64,000 nucleotides of DNA. Origin: Knoellia subterranea KCTC 19937. Lineage in GTDB: Bacteria; Actinomycetota; Actinomycetes; Actinomycetales; Dermatophilaceae. The stretch spans positions 277,591 through 341,590 of the forward strand of contig NZ_AVPK01000004.1 of NCBI RefSeq assembly GCF_000768685.1. The letters are read 5' to 3'. Below, piece by piece: positions 16,647 through 26,419 of this stretch (position 1 is its first letter; every line of letters starts with the position of its first letter). A model generated the notes under the pieces. The model searched no databases and was not told the origin of the DNA. It worked only from the letters and a program-made list of their open reading frames with translations. A program made the position numbers and the translations under genes.

Positions 16647-17945
16647 ATGAACACCGAGATGCGGGTCCGGGACATCCCCGCGGTGCTGCTGTCGGCAGCG
16701 CGCATCCTGCGCACCTACTGGGCGCCGTTCGTCGTCATCGCCTGCCTCGGGCTCGCGGTGCGGAGTGCGGCGATGTGGCTGGCGGTCATCGTCAGCGACT
16801 TCAACGGCTTCCTCGCGCAGCTCATCCTCGTCATCGCTCCGTTGGGATTCCTCGGGGCGATGATCGCCATGCTCTACATGACTCGGGGTGCGCTGCCGAA
16901 TGTCGAGGCGCTCTCAGAGAGTGAGGGTCCGCAGGCTGTCACCGAACAGCGCGAGCGGCGACTCGTCGATGTCGCGGTGTCGGTGCTCGTGCCCTTCCTC
17001 GCGGTCTACGTCTCCTACGGGCTGCTCAAGGAGGACCTGTTCAGGTTCACCAACGAGGCGGCCTACGCCGAGTTCAACCAGTTCAGCCTCAACGGCGACG
17101 TTGAATACGACTTCGCCAGCCGACTCGCGATCTATGACTGGCAGATCGTGCTCGCGATCGTGGGCATCGCGTGGGTGCTGCGCTTCGCACTGGGCAAGAT
17201 CGAGAGCGTCACGAAGTTCCTCGGGTTGGCGTTCCTCGGTGCTCTCGTCGAGGTCTACTACACCTCGCAGGTCGCCCAGCAGGTGACCGAGATTCGTGAC
17301 GCCGGACAGTCGTGGGTCGAGAACCGACGTGCGGCGCGTCTCGTCCTGGACCAGTACGACAGTGTCGTCTCCTCGCTGGGGCCACTCGCCAACCCGGTCG
17401 ACACCGCCACCGCGTGGCTCTTCGGTCTGCTCGGCGCGGTCGATGCCGTGGTGATCGTCCCGCTCGCCTGGCTGACCGTCGGTGCCGTCGTACTGGGGCA
17501 CAAGCTCTCGCCTCCCGAAACGCCTGCAGCACAGCCGAATCCGCGGTGGGAGCGCGTGCCGGCTCCCGTGCGCCGCTGGGGTGGCGGGCTCGTGGCCGAC
17601 GTTCGTGAGCGCTGGTCGGCCTTCTGGAACGGCCTGCGGATGATGGCCACGGCGGGCCTGCTGCCGATGCTGACCTTCAGCCTCGCCTTCCTCCTCGTGC
17701 TGCGCATCCCTTGGCTCGTGAGCCAGCTCCTGCGGTGGGCGATCGGGCCGCTCGAGACGAAGACCTGGCTCGCGATCGCGCCGATGGAGAAGTCCGTCGG
17801 GCTCGCCCTGACGATGGTGCTCGCAGCTGCGCTCCTCGCGGCGGCCATCGACTGGCTCCTCGGCCCGAGGCTGGCGGAGGCCGCCGAACCCGAGCCCAAC
17901 CCTGCTCCGGCCGCCGATCAGGTCAGCGCGGCAGCCGTAGCGTGA
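16647..17945 (+). CDS. Polytopic membrane protein of unknown function
   Basis: 432 residues with about eight hydrophobic segments, the first at YWAPFVVIACLGLAVRSAA and the last near VGLALTMVLAAALLAAAID, ending in a proline/alanine-rich acidic tail. No enzymatic motif is recognised. The ATG follows a GGGGAGAG ribosome site. It converges on a three-gene set of exported proteins, overlapping the last of them by 23 bases; a functional link is possible but not shown. It may be an export or envelope protein; nothing in it settles this. Confidence 0.75.
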   Translation: MNTEMRVRDIPAVLLSAARILRTYWAPFVVIACLGLAVRSAAMWLAVIVSDFNGFLAQLILVIAPLGFLGAMIAMLYMTRGALPNVEALSESEGPQAVTEQRERRLVDVAVSVLVPFLAVYVSYGLLKEDLFRFTNEAAYAEFNQFSLNGDVEYDFASRLAIYDWQIVLAIVGIAWVLRFALGKIESVTKFLGLAFLGALVEVYYTSQVAQQVTEIRDAGQSWVENRRAARLVLDQYDSVVSSLGPLANPVDTATAWLFGLLGAVDAVVIVPLAWLTVGAVVLGHKLSPPETPAAQPNPRWERVPAPVRRWGGGLVADVRERWSAFWNGLRMMATAGLLPMLTFSLAFLLVLRIPWLVSQLLRWAIGPLETKTWLAIAPMEKSVGLALTMVLAAALLAAAIDWLLGPRLAEAAEPEPNPAPAADQVSAAAVA

Positions 17946-18552
17946 CGTAGTCCGGGTTCTCGAAGGAGATCCGCAGTTCGACGAACGTCGCGTCCTTGGG
18001 GACGGCGATCTCGGGCGATGCCGACCATTCGCCGGGTCGGGGGAGCTCGTCCTCGGGCAGGCTGCCACGCGCGTCGTTCTTCAGCACTGGAGCGCTCGGC
18101 CCCGGCGTCTTCTCGGGCACGCACACCGTGATGTTCGGCCCGATGCCGTCGAACAGGTGCCCCACGCGGTACTCGCGCCCACGGTCGTCGACCAGCGTGA
18201 GGTTGCAGTGCTTGAGCGGCACCGATGGGTCCGCACGGAAGTCGAGATTGACGGTCCGCGCGACCATCCCGTCGCGAAGTGCGAAGTCGTCATAACGCGT
18301 CTCGTATGCCGTCCGCTCACCTCCGAGCCCGACGAGGCGCACGCTGTACTTGCGGCTGAAATCGCCGTGGGCATCGGAGGTGCGCTCGGACACACTCACC
18401 CATTCGCGTGCATCGCCGCTCGCGATCTCGTGGTGCTGGCCCGACTGATACCAGAAGACCGGCACGCGGAACCCGTTGCCGGCGAGCATGGCGGCGATCG
18501 CGACCGGTGTTGCGGCGATCCACCAGCGGCTCGGACGTCGTGCCGGGCTCAT
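17923..18552 (-). CDS. Membrane-anchored exported protein, third of a coupled trio
   Basis: 209 residues. A basic start and one hydrophobic segment (WWIAATPVAIAAMLAGNGF) act as a signal or anchor; the rest is beta-rich and probably faces outward, with two cysteines (KHCNLTL and ITVCVPEK) that could form a disulfide. Not a recognised family. ATGA overlap (18549-18552) with the preceding gene. Its size, layout and sandwich-like pattern resemble its two upstream neighbours, suggesting a common fold or origin. Confidence 0.7.
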   Translation of the reverse strand: MSPARRPSRWWIAATPVAIAAMLAGNGFRVPVFWYQSGQHHEIASGDAREWVSVSERTSDAHGDFSRKYSVRLVGLGGERTAYETRYDDFALRDGMVARTVNLDFRADPSVPLKHCNLTLVDDRGREYRVGHLFDGIGPNITVCVPEKTPGPSAPVLKNDARGSLPEDELPRPGEWSASPEIAVPKDATFVELRISFENPDYVTLRLPR

Positions 18553-19148
18553 CGCTGTGCCTCCTCGGGCGGCACGGGGCCGGCTTCCTTGACGTTCACG
18601 GCGTCCTTCTGCGCCCAGAGGGCGTCGACCTCGGAGCCGGCAATGCCGAGGTCGACCCTGGCGACGTCGTCGCGCCGGAACTGCGCCTCGTGGGAGTCCC
18701 ATGCGCCTCGTGTGGCCATGAGCCGGGCATCCGCGAGCGCCTCCTTCGGCACGTCGAAGCAGATGCTCGCCCAGTGGCGAACACCAGTGGAGAGGTTGGC
18801 TGCCGTCGCGCACTCGGGGCCGCGGGAGGAAGCGATCCATCTCCGGTCGTTGGCGTCGACGAGGAAGAAACCGGCCATGCTCGTGGGCGAGTGGCGGGCC
18901 TTGAGCTCGAGGTCCACGACGAGCCAACGACCCCCGGCGGCCGACGCGGGGTTGCCCATGATCGTCGGCGTGACGTGGACGCCCGTCACGGTGACATCGG
19001 CGTAGTCGAGCGCCACCGGTGAGCCCACTGCGCCGTCGTGGAAGAACGGCTTGTCGGCGGTCTCTGTCGTAGGCAGGTGGTCGGTGATGAGCCTGCCGAG
19101 GCCCATGGCGGCGATGACGATCGCGGCCGAGGCGACGGCGCGCCTCAT
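18549..19148 (-). CDS. Exported protein with DUF4352-like region, second of a coupled trio
   Basis: 199 residues. The N-terminal signal or anchor is VASAAIVIAAMGLGRLI, then a beta-sandwich-like domain with VTVTGVHVTPTI and GGRWLVVDLELKAR, which resembles DUF4352/TRF2-like extracellular domains; the assignment is tentative. Two cysteines (PECATAA, ASICFDV) may pair. Both ends overlap its neighbours by ATGA (18549-18552 and 19145-19148), so the three proteins are probably made together in fixed ratio. Confidence 0.7.
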   Translation of the reverse strand: MRRAVASAAIVIAAMGLGRLITDHLPTTETADKPFFHDGAVGSPVALDYADVTVTGVHVTPTIMGNPASAAGGRWLVVDLELKARHSPTSMAGFFLVDANDRRWIASSRGPECATAANLSTGVRHWASICFDVPKEALADARLMATRGAWDSHEAQFRRDDVARVDLGIAGSEVDALWAQKDAVNVKEAGPVPPEEAQR

Positions 19149-19765
19149 GACCGTCTCACGATCGGCAATTCTCCCTGGGCCTGGATCTCGTCGCGAGCCA
19201 CCCAGGCGTTCGGGTCGAGCGTTGCCGAGTCCTCCTCGCGGAACTCGACGAGCCGGCTCTTCACCGTGACCTCGTCGCCCTGCCACGGACCGGAGGTCGT
19301 GAAGGTGATGGCGAGTCGGTAGGTCAGTCCGGGGTTGAACTCCCGCATCTGCGTGGCGTCCTCGACGAAGTAGAGGCGAGGTCCGTCGACGACCTTCACG
19401 CCGCCGCCTTGGATCTTGACGTTCTGCGTGAGCGTCACCGCGTATTCGGGTCGGTCCCCGGTGAGGGTGACGTGAGAGTCGAGGACGACGACACGCTGCG
19501 ACGGCTCGGGCGAGACGGCCGGCTTGAGGTCGGGCAGCTCCACGACCTTGTCGATGACGACCTTGTAGGGGCCGACCATGAGCGCCTTGCCCGCCACGAT
19601 CGTCCCGGGACCGTCCGCAGCCGGACCCGAAAGTCCGCCGAAGGGTGCGCTCGCGAGCAGTGCCGCAGCGGCCCCGGCGCCGACCTTTTGCGACGTCGGT
19701 CGCGAGCGCAAGTAGCTCCCAGTGCGCCGCAGCACCCCGCGCTTGGACTCGATGTCTTCCCCCAC
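19145..19765 (-). CDS. Exported protein, first of a coupled trio
   Basis: 206 residues. A basic N-terminus (about 25 residues) precedes a weak hydrophobic segment VGAGAAAALLASAPFGG, then a beta-rich domain (KVVIDKVVELPDLKP; VVVLDSHVTLTG). No known family recognised. It opens a three-gene operon whose products share the plan short cytoplasmic tail, one membrane segment, one beta domain. The trio might form a surface complex; this is inference from coupling and layout. Confidence 0.68.
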   Translation of the reverse strand: MGEDIESKRGVLRRTGSYLRSRPTSQKVGAGAAAALLASAPFGGLSGPAADGPGTIVAGKALMVGPYKVVIDKVVELPDLKPAVSPEPSQRVVVLDSHVTLTGDRPEYAVTLTQNVKIQGGGVKVVDGPRLYFVEDATQMREFNPGLTYRLAITFTTSGPWQGDEVTVKSRLVEFREEDSATLDPNAWVARDEIQAQGELPIVRRS

Positions 19766-19815
19766 GCCACGGATTCTAGAGACAAAGCGCGACGGCGGAC
19801 GGCTTCGGGGAGAGT

Positions 19816-21021
19816 TCAGGCGAGACCCGTGGCGTTCGCCGTGACCGGTGTGGGCGTGGGTTCCGCCGTAGCGGACGGTTCCGTCGGGCTCATCGTGCCA
19901 AGGCTCTCAGCGATGACCATGGCGTGATCGCCGGCTGCCACTCGGAAGTCGCTCCCGGGGTTGGTGATGCCGACGCCGTTGCGGACGACGGCCAGGAGGG
20001 TCGCGGCGTGCTCAGCGCGAAGCCTGGTGGAGAGCTCGTCCGTCGTGGAGCCGGCGACGTCGTCCGGCAGCGCGACCCGGTAGAGCTCCGATCCGTCACC
20101 CCCGGACACGAGGTCGGTGACGAGCGTGGCGAGCCCCGGATAGAGGGCCGATCGGGCGAGGAGCCTGGACGCGAGTCTCGACGTCACGAGGATCTCGTCG
20201 GCCTTGGCACGCTCGAAGTGCTCGACGTGCTTGGGGTTGTTCACCTCGACGACGGTCCGGACGCCTGGTGCCATCGACTCGATGGCGAGCACGGTGAGGA
20301 TGGAGCGCATATCGGCGTCGTTGCTCGCGTCTCGGGGGAAGACGATCGCCGCCGCTGCGTCGCGGATGCCGGCACGCTCCAGGTCGTCGTCGTTGGTGAC
20401 GTCGCCCTTGACGAAGTACGCACCCGAGCCGGCCGGGTTGGAGTCGGAGTCGTGGATGACCACCACGCGGCTCGTGAACTCGTCCCCCTTGAGCTCCTCG
20501 AGGAGTTCGCGCGCAGTGGAATTCCATCCGCAGACGACGATGTGGTCGGTGAAGCCTGCTGAGCCCATGCCCTGTCCCTCCTTGAGCAGGAAATCGATGA
20601 CGAAGCCGACGCATGCGGCGGTCAGGGCGCCGACGATCGCGACGCCGAAGAACGAGAGCAGCCACCCGACGAGGAATCCCGCTGGGCTGCTCGGATAGCC
20701 CGCGTCCCCGCTGCCGATGACCGTCGTCACGGCCCAGTAGACGCTTGCGCCGAGCCCTCCGAGGGAGCGCTTGGATTCCTCGACGAGGGTCACGAGCAGG
20801 GCCGCGAAGAAGACGAATCCGAGGAGGGCGCGCAGCAGGTTCCGGAAGAAGTGCAGGTCGAGATCGCCACCGACCCGGCGCAGGTGGAATCCGACCCGTC
20901 GTGCGATCGGCAGGTCGGTGAGCGACCGGAACGGCCGGCGGAGCGCGCGCCGCAGCCGGGCTCGCATCAGCCGTTCCCGAGTCCCGCGCGGCAGCACACC
21001 ATCCTTCATGGTCCCGCTCAT
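19816..21021 (-). CDS. Potassium-channel-like protein with RCK (TrkA-N) domain
   Basis: 401 residues. A two-helix pore module (FFRNLLRALLGFVFFAALLV, pore loop, LVGWLLSFFGVAIVGALTAA) is followed by an RCK domain starting DHIVVCGWNSTARELLEEL and a C-terminal ligand-type domain. In the pore loop, where K+ channels have TVGYGD, this protein has TVIGSGDAGYPSS, so the classical selectivity filter is not intact. It may be a cation channel of altered selectivity, related in plan to CASTOR/POLLUX-like proteins. The RCK glycines are also partly replaced. ATG 21009 is an alternative start. Confidence 0.85.
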   Translation of the reverse strand: MSGTMKDGVLPRGTRERLMRARLRRALRRPFRSLTDLPIARRVGFHLRRVGGDLDLHFFRNLLRALLGFVFFAALLVTLVEESKRSLGGLGASVYWAVTTVIGSGDAGYPSSPAGFLVGWLLSFFGVAIVGALTAACVGFVIDFLLKEGQGMGSAGFTDHIVVCGWNSTARELLEELKGDEFTSRVVVIHDSDSNPAGSGAYFVKGDVTNDDDLERAGIRDAAAAIVFPRDASNDADMRSILTVLAIESMAPGVRTVVEVNNPKHVEHFERAKADEILVTSRLASRLLARSALYPGLATLVTDLVSGGDGSELYRVALPDDVAGSTTDELSTRLRAEHAATLLAVVRNGVGITNPGSDFRVAAGDHAMVIAESLGTMSPTEPSATAEPTPTPVTANATGLA

Positions 21022-21137
21022 GCGGTCGTCGTGCGGTGCGATTCACGCAATCCAGACGGTGTATGCCGTCCGCTCGCCCCGCGACGTATCAGCCGCGCGC
21101 CCGCGTGCCCGGATGAGGCTTGCGAGCCGCGCCCGGG

Positions 21138-21284
21138 TCAGCCGGCGCGCAGCCGGGCTCGCTCGTCACGGAGCGAGCGGACCTGGGCCCAGTACGCCTC
21201 GCGGACGGCGTCCTGGTCGCGAGGCGGAGTAGTGGCCTGCGCGCGAACCACCCGCAGCCGACGACTCGCCACCTTCTCTGCCAT
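21138..21284 (-). CDS. Small hypothetical protein, 48 residues
   Basis: ATG at 21284, TGA at 21138-21140. The product begins MAEKVASRRLRVVRAQATT and is strongly basic, arginine-rich, with an amphipathic helix around EAYWAQVRSLRDERARLRAG. Codons have mostly G or C in third position, as in neighbouring genes. No clear ribosome site. It lies between the channel gene and the divergent dnaK operon. A real small protein is plausible but not certain. Confidence 0.45.
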   Translation of the reverse strand: MAEKVASRRLRVVRAQATTPPRDQDAVREAYWAQVRSLRDERARLRAG

Positions 21285-21372
21285 GGTGCCGACGCTATGA
21301 CCCGCCACCGACAGCCAGAGGCTTCAACGGCACCGTGTCACCCCCTTCGGGAACATCTCGCCGGGTCCAAGA

Positions 21373-21393
21373 GTTGAGTCGAGTGAACGCAAG
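21373..21393. promoter_or_regulatory. HspR-type inverted repeat (HAIR), distal imperfect copy
   Basis: GTTGAGT-N7-ACGCAAG, two mismatches from the known HspR-associated repeat CTTGAGT-N7-ACTCAAG, 62 bases upstream of the better copy at 21435. Two spaced sites would fit cooperative HspR binding upstream of dnaK, as described for other actinobacteria. Confidence 0.5.
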
Positions 21394-21408
21394 TTTGGAC
21401 GCACGAAT

Positions 21409-21437
21409 TTGCCACCCGGCATACGCCGTTCTAACTT
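21409..21437 (+). promoter_or_regulatory. dnaK operon promoter
   Basis: TTGCCA (21409-21414), 17-base spacer, TAACTT (21432-21437). Start of transcription would be near 21444, giving a leader of about 37 bases. The proximal HspR repeat covers the -10 and start region, so HspR would block polymerase until heat shock. Confidence 0.6.
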
Positions 21438-21455
21438 GAGCGCAGGCAACTCAAC
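21435..21455. promoter_or_regulatory. HspR-type inverted repeat (HAIR), proximal copy
   Basis: CTTGAGC-GCAGGCA-ACTCAAC, matching the HspR consensus CTTGAGT-N7-ACTCAAG except for the outer or inner base of each half. It overlaps the dnaK -10 element. HspR itself is the last gene of this operon, so the loop is autoregulatory by analogy with Streptomyces and mycobacteria. Confidence 0.8.
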
Positions 21456-21480
21456 CCAGCACACACAAGGAGACCTACAC

Positions 21481-23387
<1,907 letters not shown>

Positions 23388-23391
<4 letters not shown>

Positions 23392-24077
23392 CCGACCCTC
23401 GCAACCCCGAATCCGGTATGCCGGGTGCGGACGAGGTCTTCGACGGCGAGATCGTGGACGATCCGGTCGAGGACGAGGCAGTCTCTGAGACTGACGCGGT
23501 CACCGACGAGGCCGACGACGCGATCAACACCGAGTCGGCCAACGACGGTGAGGAGGTGGCTCCGGCCGGCAACACGGCCGGGGCCACCGCCCCCGCGGCG
23601 GGCACCGGCACCGGGGACGCCACCGAGCACCCCGACACCGCGCTCGCGGCCCAGCGGCTCGAGGACCTCCAGCGCCTCAACGCGGAGTACGTCAACTACA
23701 AGCGTCGCGTCGACCGGGACCGTGCCGCGGTCCAGGAGCGCGCGGTGCGTGACGTTCTCGAGACGGTGCTGCCGGTCCTCGACGACATCCAGCTGGCGCG
23801 CGACCACGGTGACCTCACCGACGGTCCGTTCGCGGCCATCGCCGACAAGCTCGAGGGCACCCTCGGCAAGTTCGGCCTGGCGCGTTTCGGTTCCGTGGGC
23901 GAGGCCTTCGACCCGATGCAGCACGAGGCGCTCATGCACGCCGCGTGGGACGCCTCCAACCCGGAGCTGCCGAGCGACGCGACGGCCACGACGGTCGTCC
24001 AGGTGCTCCAGCCCGGATACCGTTCCGGTGACCACGTGATCCGCCCCGCGCGGGTCGCGGTCGCAGACCCGGAGTGA
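23388..24077 (+). CDS. grpE: Nucleotide exchange factor GrpE
   Basis: 229 residues, GTG start overlapping the dnaK stop (23388-23391). A long acidic, low-complexity N-terminus of about 80 residues precedes the coiled coil ([19 protein letters not shown]) and the beta-wing with [12 protein letters not shown] and [16 protein letters not shown]. It releases ADP from DnaK. The acidic N-terminal extension is longer than in E. coli but common in actinobacteria. Confidence 0.95.
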
Positions 24078-24139
24078 TCGCAACGCACGCCGAAAGCCGT
24101 TGTCCCACAACGGCATACGATGCCTGAGAGGAGGCGCTG

Positions 24140-25168
24140 ATGGCTCAGCAGGACTGGTTCGAGAAGGACTTCTACGCGATCCTCGGCGTCTCCAAGGACG
24201 CCGACGCGGCCGCGATCAAGAAGGCGTACCGCAAGCTCGCCCGCACGCATCACCCGGACAAGAACCCGGGTGATGCGGCGGCCGAGCAGAAGTTCAAGGA
24301 CATCGGCGAGGCCAACTCCGTCCTGTCCGACCCCAAGCAGCGTGAGGAGTACGACGCGGTCCGCCAGATGGCGCACGGCGGAGCGCGATTCACGGCGGGC
24401 GGGCACGGCGGTGCGGGTGGCTTCGACGACATCTTCAGTGCCTTCGGTGGCGGCGGTGGCGGCTCGCGCGTGCGCTTCGACACCGGGGGCGGCTCGCCCT
24501 ACGGCGGCGGCGGAGAGGACATCAACGACCTCCTGGCGCAGATGTTCGGCGGTGCCGCTGGCGGTGCCCGCGGTGGACAGGCGGGGTATGCCGGTTATGG
24601 CGCCCCCCGCGGTCCGCGCAAGGGTGCCGACGTCCAGGCCACGACGACGCTCCCGTTCCGGGACGCGGTCGAGGGCTCGACCGTGACCCTCCGCACGGCC
24701 GAGGGGCGCACGATCAACGCGCGCATCCCGGCGGGGGTCAAGGACGGCCAGAAGATTCGTCTGCGTGGCAAGGGCCAGCCCGGCGAACCCGGAGCGGCTG
24801 CCGGCGACCTCATGCTCACCGTGTCCGTGGAGAAGCACCCGGTCTTCGGCCGGGACGGCGACAACCTCACGATCGAGCTGCCGGTGACGTTCGCCGAGGC
24901 CGCACTTGGTGCGACCGTGGCCGTCCCCACTCTCGATGGCTCGAGCGTCAAGGTCCGCATCGCACCCGGCACTCCGTCCGGGCGCGTGCTGCGCCTCAAG
25001 GGTCGGGGCGTCCCGGGCAAGTCGGCCGCCGGCGACCTGCTCGCCAAGGTGCAGGTCATCGTTCCGGAAGCGTTGTCCGACAAGGCTCGTGAGGCCGTCG
25101 AGGTCCTGCAGGCCGAGGCCGACGGGTTCGACCCGCGGGCCGAGCTCGCCGACCGGGCACGGGCCTGA
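24140..25168 (+). CDS. dnaJ: DnaJ-type co-chaperone lacking the zinc-finger domain
   Basis: 342 residues. The J domain carries the HPD motif (LARTHHPDKNPGD), then a Gly/Phe-rich region with long glycine runs (about residues 75-150), then two C-terminal beta domains (LPFRDAVEGSTVTLRT; LPVTFAEAALGATVAVPTL). None of the four CxxCxGxG zinc repeats expected in type I DnaJ is present, so it is of the type II (CbpA/DnaJ1b-like) plan although it lies in the dnaK operon. GAGAGGAGG ribosome site before ATG 24140. Confidence 0.93.
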   Translation: MAQQDWFEKDFYAILGVSKDADAAAIKKAYRKLARTHHPDKNPGDAAAEQKFKDIGEANSVLSDPKQREEYDAVRQMAHGGARFTAGGHGGAGGFDDIFSAFGGGGGGSRVRFDTGGGSPYGGGGEDINDLLAQMFGGAAGGARGGQAGYAGYGAPRGPRKGADVQATTTLPFRDAVEGSTVTLRTAEGRTINARIPAGVKDGQKIRLRGKGQPGEPGAAAGDLMLTVSVEKHPVFGRDGDNLTIELPVTFAEAALGATVAVPTLDGSSVKVRIAPGTPSGRVLRLKGRGVPGKSAAGDLLAKVQVIVPEALSDKAREAVEVLQAEADGFDPRAELADRARA

Positions 25169-25170
25169 CC

Positions 25171-25647
25171 ATGGCTCCCCGTCAGCGTCGGCCGCGACCG
25201 GATGACGACGCACCCGTGTTCGTCATCTCGGTCGCGGCCGAGCTGGCGGGGATGCACGCGCAGACGCTGCGTCAGTACGACCGGCTCGGTCTGGTCACAC
25301 CCTCGCGCACGCGTGGGGGTGGCCGTCGCTACTCCACCCGCGACGTCGAGCTCCTCCGCGAGGTGCAGCGCCTCTCGCAGGACGAGGGCATCAGCCTCGC
25401 CGGCATTGCCCGCATCCTCGAACTCGAGGGACAGGTCAGTGCCCTCGAGTCGCGCCTCGCAGAGATGACACGCGAGGCCGAACGACTGCGCCTTGCGGCC
25501 GCGGCTGCCGGCGGGGCGCGCGTGTTCTCGGTCGGCCCGAGTGGCGAGATCCTCGCCAGCCGACTGGGCGAGCGACCCCGGCGACGTCCGGGTGCATCGC
25601 CTGGTGTGGCCTCTGCCTCGCAGGCCCTCGTCCTCTGGCGCCCCTGA
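25171..25647 (+). CDS. hspR: Heat-shock repressor HspR (MerR family)
   Basis: 158 residues. The MerR-type helix-turn-helix reads VFVISVAAELAGMHAQTLRQ then YDRLGLVTPSRTRGGGRRY, which is the HspR form, followed by a coiled coil (LEGQVSALESRLAEMTREAE). The C-terminal tail is longer than in Streptomyces HspR and basic. It binds HAIR sites, with DnaK as co-repressor in known cases. Starts 2 bases after the dnaJ stop. Targets visible in this window are its own operon and clpB at 35229. Confidence 0.94.
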   Translation: MAPRQRRPRPDDDAPVFVISVAAELAGMHAQTLRQYDRLGLVTPSRTRGGGRRYSTRDVELLREVQRLSQDEGISLAGIARILELEGQVSALESRLAEMTREAERLRLAAAAAGGARVFSVGPSGEILASRLGERPRRRPGASPGVASASQALVLWRP

Positions 25648-25691
25648 CGGCTGCTGGCTCCTGATTGCCGCGCCCGCGCCCCGGCCAGCCT

Positions 25692-25759
25692 CGAGACGAC
25701 CACTTCTCTTCGAGGCGACCACCTGCAACTGGTCGCCTCGAGCAGAACTGGTCGTCTCG
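25692..25759. repeat. Long inverted repeat after the heat-shock operon
   Basis: 29-base arms (25692-25720 and 25731-25759), 26 of 29 paired, with a 10-base loop. Each arm is built from two related pieces beginning CGAGACGACCA and CGAGGCGACC. It starts 45 bases after hspR and probably ends the operon transcript, though it is far longer than a usual terminator and has no T-run. Confidence 0.65.
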
Positions 25760-25853
25760 CGCTTCTTGTCAGGTGACGAACCTCCCATCTCACCCTCAGT
25801 GGGGCCCGCGGGTGCGGCGTGACCGAGGTGGGCGGACGGCATACTCGAGTGCC

Positions 25854-26141
25854 ATGACCGAGCACCTGCTTCTCTTCCCGGACCGTGAGGTGGCCGAGGA
25901 GATCGCCCAGGAGCTGGACGACGAGGGCTTCGCCGAGGTGCGGGTCCTCCGGGTCGCGCATGCGGGCGAAGACGATTCCGAGGACCACGAGTGGGCTGTG
26001 CATGTCGTCGAGGAGGCGGTGGGCACTTCCGGAGAAGCCGAGGGTGGACAGGCTGAGGGTGGGCTGCGTGGTCGGTTCGCCGCGTTGGCTGCCGAACACG
26101 ATGGGTGGTACGACCCCGATCCCACCGGTTCCTCACGCTAG
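25854..26141 (+). CDS. RraB-like (RNase E inhibitor family) small protein
   Basis: 95 acidic residues: LLLFPDREVAEEIAQELDDE, then EVRVLRVAHAGEDDSEDHEW and a closing AALAAEHDGWYDPDP. This pattern fits the RraB/PF06877-type regulators of RNase E, where the protein binds and inhibits the nuclease; the assignment is from recalled family resemblance. The ATG at 25854 lies 10 bases after a CGGCATAC octamer within the longer motif GGTGGGCGGACGGCATAC. It stands alone between two long hairpins. Confidence 0.6.
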   Translation: MTEHLLLFPDREVAEEIAQELDDEGFAEVRVLRVAHAGEDDSEDHEWAVHVVEEAVGTSGEAEGGQAEGGLRGRFAALAAEHDGWYDPDPTGSSR

Positions 26142-26146
26142 TGTCT

Positions 26147-26221
26147 CGACTTCTTGCCCTCTTGGGACACGGTCGCGGGGCCGAAGGCCCGCTCTGCGTG
26201 TCCCAAGAGGGCAAGAAGTCG
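26147..26221. repeat. Perfect 24-base inverted repeat
   Basis: Arms 26147-26170 and 26198-26221 are exact complements, 27-base loop. The arm begins CGACTTCTTGCCCTCTTGGG and closely resembles the inverted repeat behind dinB (CGACTTATTGCCCGATTGGG at 5896 onward). It starts 5 bases after the RraB-like stop. Two related copies at unrelated loci suggest a repeat family rather than only a terminator. Confidence 0.75.
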
Positions 26222-26296
26222 GTTGGGGCTGACCGGTCCTTGTCATTACGTCACCCCGGTGTCACGCGGCGAAAGGGGCATTTTTGTCCGATTGTC

Positions 26297-26313
26297 CTTG
26301 TCCACCGGACAAG
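26297..26313. promoter_or_regulatory. Candidate operator of the sugar importer operon
   Basis: Inverted repeat CTTGTCC-ACC-GGACAAG about 110 bases before the first importer gene; extra GTCC half-sites lie just upstream (26286-26297). Sugar importers of this type are often controlled by LacI, ROK or GntR repressors through such dyads. No regulator gene is adjacent, so the binder is unknown. Confidence 0.45.
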
Positions 26314-26419
26314 CCAGTGCGTCCCGTCGTCAAGGTGGCGGGATCGACAGGTCGCGGGTCTAGCATCGCCTCACCGGGGCCAGTGAGGTCCCCGGTGAGT
26401 GACTCGACGAGGAGACGAT

